Shown here one piece after another: positions 32,778 to 37,053 of a stretch of DNA of 37,053 nt. Within the stretch, counting starts at the first letter, position 1. Each line of letters begins with the position of its first letter. The notes beneath the pieces are model-generated. The model was not told the origin of the DNA. It saw only the letters and a list, made by a program, of their open reading frames with translations, and did no database searches. Position numbers and translations under genes: made by a program. Location: NCBI GenBank assembly GCA_036381275.1, contig DASVDC010000018.1, forward strand, positions 1-37,053, given 5' to 3'. This DNA is from UBA7803 sp036381275. GTDB taxonomy: Bacteria; Pseudomonadota; Gammaproteobacteria; Pseudomonadales; Azotimanducaceae.

Positions 32778-35660
32778 ATGTCTCGTAACAGGTTGCTGAG
32801 CAGCGCGATCGCCTCGGTTTTCGCCGCGCAGGTCGCGGTTCCCGCGGTCGCGGAGCAGACGGAGCCCGCGGACAGTCGGGCGCTCGAAGAAATCGTCGTC
32901 GTCGGTACCCAGATTCGCGGCGCGGCGCCGGTGGGCAGCGATCCCATCGTCATGTCGCGGGAAGAAGTGACGCGTACCGGCCTCGCGAACACCGCGGACC
33001 TCCTGCGCCGCTTGCCGCAGAACCAGACGGCCATCGGCGGCAATGCCGGGCAGCAGGGCGGCACCGCGAATCAGGGCTACAACGGCGCGCAGGTGGAAAC
33101 CATCAACCTGCGTGGGCTCGGCCAGGGTGGCACGCTGATCCTGGTCGATGGCCGCCGGGTCGTCGGCCAGGGCGCCGCGGCGACCAGCACGGACGCCAAC
33201 CAGGTTCCGGTCGCCGCACTGGAGCGCCTCGAGGTTCTGACCGACGGCGCATCGGCCATCTACGGATCCGACGCGGTCGGCGGCGTGGTGAACTTCGTGC
33301 TGCGCAAGGACTTCGAAGGTCTCGAGGCGACCATCCGCTCGGATGATCAATCCGGAGGAAGGCAGGACGGCGTCACTCTGGTCGGCGGCATGGTCTGGGA
33401 AACGGGCAACGTCCTCGCGACCTATGAGCACCTCGAGCGGGATGCGTACAGGACCTCGAAGGTATCGCGGTTGCGTCATGACCTGCGTCATCTCGGCGGG
33501 CCGGACACGCGCATCGACGGCGACGATGCGTCGGTCGGCTTCTCACCGAACCTCATCAGCGAGGGGGCGGCTCCGAATCCGGACATTCCACGCGCGCTGA
33601 ATTACACCTACTGGGGCGTTCCGGCGGGCGACGGCACCGGGCTCACGGCCGCCGACCTCCTGCTGAATCAGCCCAATCTCGTCGACGGAGCCGACTACTC
33701 GGAGTGGATGGGCGAGCAGGAGCGGGATCAGTTCACGCTGTTCTTCAACCAGGATCTCAACGAGACGTTCGCGCTCTTCAGCAGCCTCACGTACACGACG
33801 CGTGACACCACGTCCGTGCACTTTGCTCCGACCGCCCGGGTGCCGCTGTGCGCCGTCGGCCATCCGTTGCTCGGCAACAACCTGTGCCTGGTGCGTGGAC
33901 CGTTCTTCATCGATGGGCTTCCGGACAATCAGACCGTGCAGTACAGCACGCTGAAGGACGGCCAGGTCCGGGAGTTCCACGCCGAGGCGGAGACCCTCGG
34001 AGCGGCGATCGGTCTCGACATCGCGCTGCCCGGCGATTGGCAAGGCGAAGTCTTCTTCAACTACGGCCGTAACGAGCAGTGCGACAGCTGCGTCACCGGA
34101 GCGATCAACATCGAAGCGCTCACGGCGCAGGTTCAGGCCGGCAACATCAATCCGCTCAGCTCGGAGCCGCTCACCGCAGAGCAGATCGCTCTGGTCTACG
34201 GCGACAGCAAGTTCGAAAGCCGCACGACCCTCGAGCAGTTCGCAGCGAAATTCAACGGCCGCCTGTTCGATCTTCCCGCCGGGGCGGTGCGGGCTGCGGT
34301 CGGCGCCGAGTACCGAACCGAAACCAACGCCAACCGGAACGTTTCGAGGACCGGCCCGAACAACGAGCCGTTGCAGATCAGCACGTACTCCGATTCCGAG
34401 ATCGACCGCGACATCGGCTCGGTCTTCCTGGAGCTCAACGTTCCGCTGCTCGAGAGGCTCAGACTGTCCGCCGCGGTTCGATACGACGACTACTCGGACG
34501 TCGGCGACACGACCAATCCGAAATTCGGTCTCGTGTGGAACGTGACCGATCAGTTCAGCCTCCAGGGAACCTGGGGCACGTCGTTCCGCGCGCCGTCGCT
34601 CACCGACACGAACCCGAAGGCGGTGACGTCCGGAACGCCGCTGCCGTTCCCGAACTACGATCCGCGGATCACCAGCGGCTTGCTGCCGGCCGGCATCCTG
34701 GGGCCGTTCGGCTTGGCGCATTCCGCGCTGATCCTGGGGTCGAATCCCGATCTCAGGCCGGAAGAGGCGGACACCTGGTCGATCACCGCGAAGTTCCAGA
34801 ACGAATCCTTCGACATCGGGGTGACGTACTGGGACGTCGTTTACGACAACCAGATCATCTTCCCCGGATCGCTCGCTGCTTACTCCGCCGGGCCCGAAGG
34901 GCCGCCCGACTATCTCGGATGGGGCAGCCTGGTCATTCCGGTCAACAATCCGGCGACCTGCGACAACTCGGACATCAGCACCGCGGATCCGGTATTGCGG
35001 CAATTCCTGGAATCGCTGAACTACGACTTCGTCTCGGCGGGCGGCTCGTTCGGGTCGGTCTCGTCGCTGCGCAACGACTTCTGCAAAGTCAACGTGATCG
35101 TCGACAGCCGCGTCCAGAACCTCGGCAAGGTGGAAATCAACGGCATCGATTTCAGCGCGAGCTACATGCGGGCGATCGGTGAAGTGGAGCTGATCGCGCA
35201 GCTCGCCGCCACGCGTTACCTGAACAACGAGATCTCGACGCGTCCGGGCGAGCCCGCCGTGGATCACAAAGGGGAGCTCTTCGACTCGTCCTCGGTCTTC
35301 GAATGGAAGGGCACCGCGGGCCTCACCGCCCTCTGGAGAGGATTCGATGCGACGCTGACGGCGCGGTATCTGGACGAGATGCTCGCCACCGGCCAGCTCA
35401 CGCCCGAGGGTTTGCCGGGAGCTCCGGACAAGAAGATCTCGGCGTTCGTGGAGTTCGACCTGGCGCTCGGCTACGGCGCGCAGTTCAGCGAGCGTCGGTT
35501 CGGCATGCAGGAGTGGCGCGCACAGGTCGTGATCACGAATCTGTTCGACGAGGAGCCGGACTTCTTCACCCCGTCCGGCGATCCGCCCGGTTCGTGGCAC
35601 TTCAAGTACGGCCTGCCGTTCGGCCGTACCTACTCCGCGCAGCTCACGGCCAAGTTCTAG
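32778..35660 (+). CDS. TonB-dependent outer-membrane receptor, large
   Basis: A 960-residue receptor with signal peptide (cleavage after PAVA, about 24), TonB box ALEEIVVVGTQIRG, plug domain with TINLRGLGQGGTLILVDGRR and LTDGASAIYGSDAVGGVVNF, a barrel with WGTSFRAPSLTDTNPKA, and terminal phenylalanine (QLTAKF). The plug type (GSDAVGGVVN) differs from the first receptor (LFGRNSIGGVIN), so the two are not recent duplicates. Four scattered cysteines in extracellular-type loops (for example CAVGHPLLGNNLC and NEQCDSC) may form disulfides. GGGGGGAG precedes the ATG at 32778. Its position after the tannase genes suggests uptake of ester-linked aromatic substrates. Confidence 0.95.
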   Translation: MSRNRLLSSAIASVFAAQVAVPAVAEQTEPADSRALEEIVVVGTQIRGAAPVGSDPIVMSREEVTRTGLANTADLLRRLPQNQTAIGGNAGQQGGTANQGYNGAQVETINLRGLGQGGTLILVDGRRVVGQGAAATSTDANQVPVAALERLEVLTDGASAIYGSDAVGGVVNFVLRKDFEGLEATIRSDDQSGGRQDGVTLVGGMVWETGNVLATYEHLERDAYRTSKVSRLRHDLRHLGGPDTRIDGDDASVGFSPNLISEGAAPNPDIPRALNYTYWGVPAGDGTGLTAADLLLNQPNLVDGADYSEWMGEQERDQFTLFFNQDLNETFALFSSLTYTTRDTTSVHFAPTARVPLCAVGHPLLGNNLCLVRGPFFIDGLPDNQTVQYSTLKDGQVREFHAEAETLGAAIGLDIALPGDWQGEVFFNYGRNEQCDSCVTGAINIEALTAQVQAGNINPLSSEPLTAEQIALVYGDSKFESRTTLEQFAAKFNGRLFDLPAGAVRAAVGAEYRTETNANRNVSRTGPNNEPLQISTYSDSEIDRDIGSVFLELNVPLLERLRLSAAVRYDDYSDVGDTTNPKFGLVWNVTDQFSLQGTWGTSFRAPSLTDTNPKAVTSGTPLPFPNYDPRITSGLLPAGILGPFGLAHSALILGSNPDLRPEEADTWSITAKFQNESFDIGVTYWDVVYDNQIIFPGSLAAYSAGPEGPPDYLGWGSLVIPVNNPATCDNSDISTADPVLRQFLESLNYDFVSAGGSFGSVSSLRNDFCKVNVIVDSRVQNLGKVEINGIDFSASYMRAIGEVELIAQLAATRYLNNEISTRPGEPAVDHKGELFDSSSVFEWKGTAGLTALWRGFDATLTARYLDEMLATGQLTPEGLPGAPDKKISAFVEFDLALGYGAQFSERRFGMQEWRAQVVITNLFDEEPDFFTPSGDPPGSWHFKYGLPFGRTYSAQLTAKF

Positions 35661-35688
35661 GCCGGCTGCGAGCGGAAGCTCGGAACAC

Positions 35689-35717
35689 GGCGGCCGAACT
35701 CGTGCGATTCGGCCGCC
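35689..35717. terminator. Hairpin between convergent genes (probable bidirectional terminator)
   Basis: GGCGGCCGAA (35689-35698) pairs perfectly with TTCGGCCGCC (35708-35717) around a 9-base loop, 29 bases after the TonB-receptor stop and 28 bases before the end of the convergent membrane gene. There is no T-run on either side, so it is a strong hairpin of uncertain termination strength. It is unrelated to the REP units. Confidence 0.55.
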
Positions 35718-35744
35718 ATGCCCCTTCCTGACGGAACGGTTGCG

Positions 35745-36185
35745 TCAGCCGATCCAGCCGAGGCGCTTCGCGTGCCGGGCGAGCCACAGCAGTCCGGCGC
35801 CGATCGCCAGAATCACGATCGGGAACGACAGCGTCGCGGCGGCGCCGAGATGCCGGATCGCATCCAGCCCGAAGATCACGTAGCCGAACTGCGCGACCGC
35901 GGCGATCAGCGACAGCGCCAGCAGCGCAACGGCCCATGACCGGCGCATCAGCAGGCCGACGACCCCGCCGAGCCCGGCGAACACGGCGATTCCGTGAACG
36001 ATGAACAGCCAGCCCGGCCGGTTCCCGTAAACCTGCTGCTCGGCTTCACTCATGCGCGCGAGCGCGGCTTCATCCATCATCAGGTCTGTCACGACCGAGA
36101 GCACGCCGAGCAGCATCCACAGCAGCCCGAGGATCGAGACGATCCAGTACCAGCGCGGCAGCGCCGCGGTTGCGGTGGCTTCCAT
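35745..36185 (-). CDS. Small four-span membrane protein, unknown function
   Basis: A 146-residue protein with four likely membrane spans: WYWIVSILGLLWMLLGVLSVV, WLFIVHGIAVFAGLGGVVGLL, SWAVALLALSLIAAVAQFGYVIFG and TLSFPIVILAIGAGLLWLA. A soluble loop after span 1 (DLMMDEAALARMSEAEQQVYGNRPGW) and a basic C terminus are typical of small DoxX-like or so-called sugar-transporter-like membrane proteins; I cannot assign it further. GGGAGGGATGCC precedes the ATG at 36185. It follows the S9-type hydrolase on the same strand by 27 bases and may be cotranscribed with it. Confidence 0.8.
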   Translation of the reverse strand: MEATATAALPRWYWIVSILGLLWMLLGVLSVVTDLMMDEAALARMSEAEQQVYGNRPGWLFIVHGIAVFAGLGGVVGLLMRRSWAVALLALSLIAAVAQFGYVIFGLDAIRHLGAAATLSFPIVILAIGAGLLWLARHAKRLGWIG

Positions 36186-36212
36186 GGCATCCCTCCCTTC
36201 CCGGGGCTCCGA

Positions 36213-36908
36213 TCATAGCTTCCCGCTTCGGACGAAGGAAACGGAGCGCTCCAGCGCATCGAGCGCGCTCTCGAGCAGGACCTCGCCCTGCGGCAGGTCG
36301 CGGCGCGCCTGGCCCTGCGGGCCGAGCACGAAGTCGTGGTAGCCGTGCTCGTAGATTTCCAGCCGCACGGTTTTTCGGTGCCGGGTGAGCTGATCGTGGA
36401 GCTGCCGCGCGAGTGTCACCAGCGCATCGTCCGCGCCGACCTGCACGAGAATCGGCGTCCGGATCGGCTCGATGTTCGCGCGCGCGACCTCCGGGTCGGC
36501 CTCGAGCTTCGCGAAGTCGAACTCGCTCGGGTCGGTGGGCAGCTTGCAGCCGAGGAACCAGATCGGCGCGGGTGCGCCGGCGACCACGGCGTGCAGATCG
36601 GGCACCTTCGAGGCGAGGTACATCGCCAGATTGCCGCCGAGGCTCACGCCGTAGACGCTGACCCGTGCCGGATCGACGTAGGGCAGGTGCCGGACGTATT
36701 CGATCACCGCGAGGCCGTCGTCGATCGCCGTGGTCAGCCCGGTGGTCGACGGCGTGTTCATCTCGGTGAACGGGCCGCCGCGGTAATCGCCGACGATCAC
36801 GACGAAGCCTTCCTGAAGGAAACGCTCCCAGACCGGCCCGCCGTGGTCGCCGCGCGACCAGCCGACGAGCTGCTGCATGCCGCGTCCGCCGGGCGCGCCG
36901 TGGAACAC
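36213..36908 (-). CDS. S9-type (prolyl-oligopeptidase-like) hydrolase, N-terminal part missing
   Basis: The hydrolase domain is intact: VFHGAPGGRGMQQL (oxyanion region), GFVVIVGDYRGG, nucleophile elbow VYGVSLGGNLAMYLA, acid in VQVGADDALVTL and histidine in EHGYHDF. S9-family proteins usually carry hundreds of residues before this domain, often a propeller. Here the frame extends upstream only through SERLRDGDDRTLTIV to an in-frame stop at 36981-36983, and the only candidate start is the GTG at 36908, which falls in the first core strand. In another frame RIINGRVNDYETVMTG reads plausibly up to the same point, hinting at a frameshift. The gene is therefore probably 5'-truncated or interrupted. 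Confidence 0.75.
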   Translation of the reverse strand: MFHGAPGGRGMQQLVGWSRGDHGGPVWERFLQEGFVVIVGDYRGGPFTEMNTPSTTGLTTAIDDGLAVIEYVRHLPYVDPARVSVYGVSLGGNLAMYLASKVPDLHAVVAGAPAPIWFLGCKLPTDPSEFDFAKLEADPEVARANIEPIRTPILVQVGADDALVTLARQLHDQLTRHRKTVRLEIYEHGYHDFVLGPQGQARRDLPQGEVLLESALDALERSVSFVRSGKL

Positions 36909-36967
36909 GATCGTAAGCGTCCGGTCATCACCGTCTCGTAGTCGTTCACTCTGCCGTTGATGATGCG

Positions 36968-37053
36968 TGTCGACAGCGGATTATGCGGACACTTGCCACG
37001 TGTCCGCTTGGAGATGAGATGGACACGAGCCAAGCGTTGGTTGCGGCGGAGCG
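36968..37053 (+). mobile_element. Possible mobile-element end with hairpin and start of an unidentified gene
   Basis: Immediately upstream of the truncated hydrolase the sequence changes: TGTCGACAGCGG at 36968, then an 8-bp hairpin GCGGACAC/GTGTCCGC (36985-36992 and 37000-37007, loop TTGCCAC), then TTGGAG and an ATG at 37019 opening MDTSQALVAAER, which runs off the window. Hairpin plus ribosome-binding site plus new gene beside a truncated gene is how insertion-sequence ends often look. No transposase can be recognised from 11 codons, so this is a suspicion only. Confidence 0.25.

Noticed and set aside
1..37053. tRNA, rRNA or riboswitch genes
   Set aside because: I saw no sequence resembling these on either strand, although weak structured RNAs cannot be excluded by eye.

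Overview
The window is a compact, very GC-rich (roughly two-thirds G+C by eye) bacterial chromosomal segment. Large TonB-dependent receptors, a Tat-type signal, lipoprotein signals, a BVMO/TetR pair and GTGG/GTAG-headed REP hairpins point to a free-living, catabolically versatile proteobacterium. The REP sequence type resembles those of gammaproteobacteria (Xanthomonadales/Nevskiales/Steroidobacter-like groups); this placement is inference, because no rRNA or marker gene is present.

Layout. 1-1.9 kb: a flavodoxin-like reductase cut by the left edge, a DUF808 membrane protein and a CsbD-like stress protein. 2.0-6.9 kb: a di-heme MauG/cytochrome c peroxidase-like gene divergent from an exported SBP56 (methanethiol-oxidase-like) gene, followed by a SCO copper-chaperone-like gene, an SDR and a VOC protein. 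6.9-8.6 kb: a lower-GC ATPase of the AAA_14/DUF4143 type and a frameshifted scrap resembling the C terminus of DUF3375 (Wadjet JetA). 8.6-11.9 kb: a MaoC-like dehydratase translationally coupled to a fused double family-III CoA-transferase. 11.9-13.2 kb: a broken secreted zinc metallopeptidase. 13.4-16.8 kb (minus): alpha/beta hydrolase, Tat-exported M20 protein and LysR regulator, divergent from 17-21.6 kb (plus): amidase, MFS transporter, alpha/beta hydrolase and LLM flavin monooxygenase. 21.7-27 kb: BVMO and TetR (minus), a 40-bp perfect palindrome, then an SnoaL-like protein and a TonB receptor (plus). 27-32.6 kb: type-B carboxylesterase lipoprotein, small membrane protein, a tannase-family esterase and a second tannase paralogue that has lost its catalytic histidine through a deletion/frameshift. 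32.8-35.7 kb: a second TonB receptor. 35.7-37 kb: a small membrane protein, an S9-type hydrolase missing its N-terminal part, and a possible mobile-element end at the right edge.

Working together (inference): the window reads as a catabolic island for hydrophobic or ester-containing molecules. TonB receptors take up substrate; BVMO turns a ketone into an ester or lactone; esterases, tannase-like enzymes and the amidase hydrolyse; SDR and LLM enzymes oxidise; CoA-transferase plus MaoC feed acids into beta-oxidation. The SBP56/SCO/MauG set looks like a separate copper-dependent C1-sulfur module. Several genes are decaying (DUF3375 scrap, metallopeptidase, second tannase, S9 hydrolase). All three REP loci lie between convergent genes.
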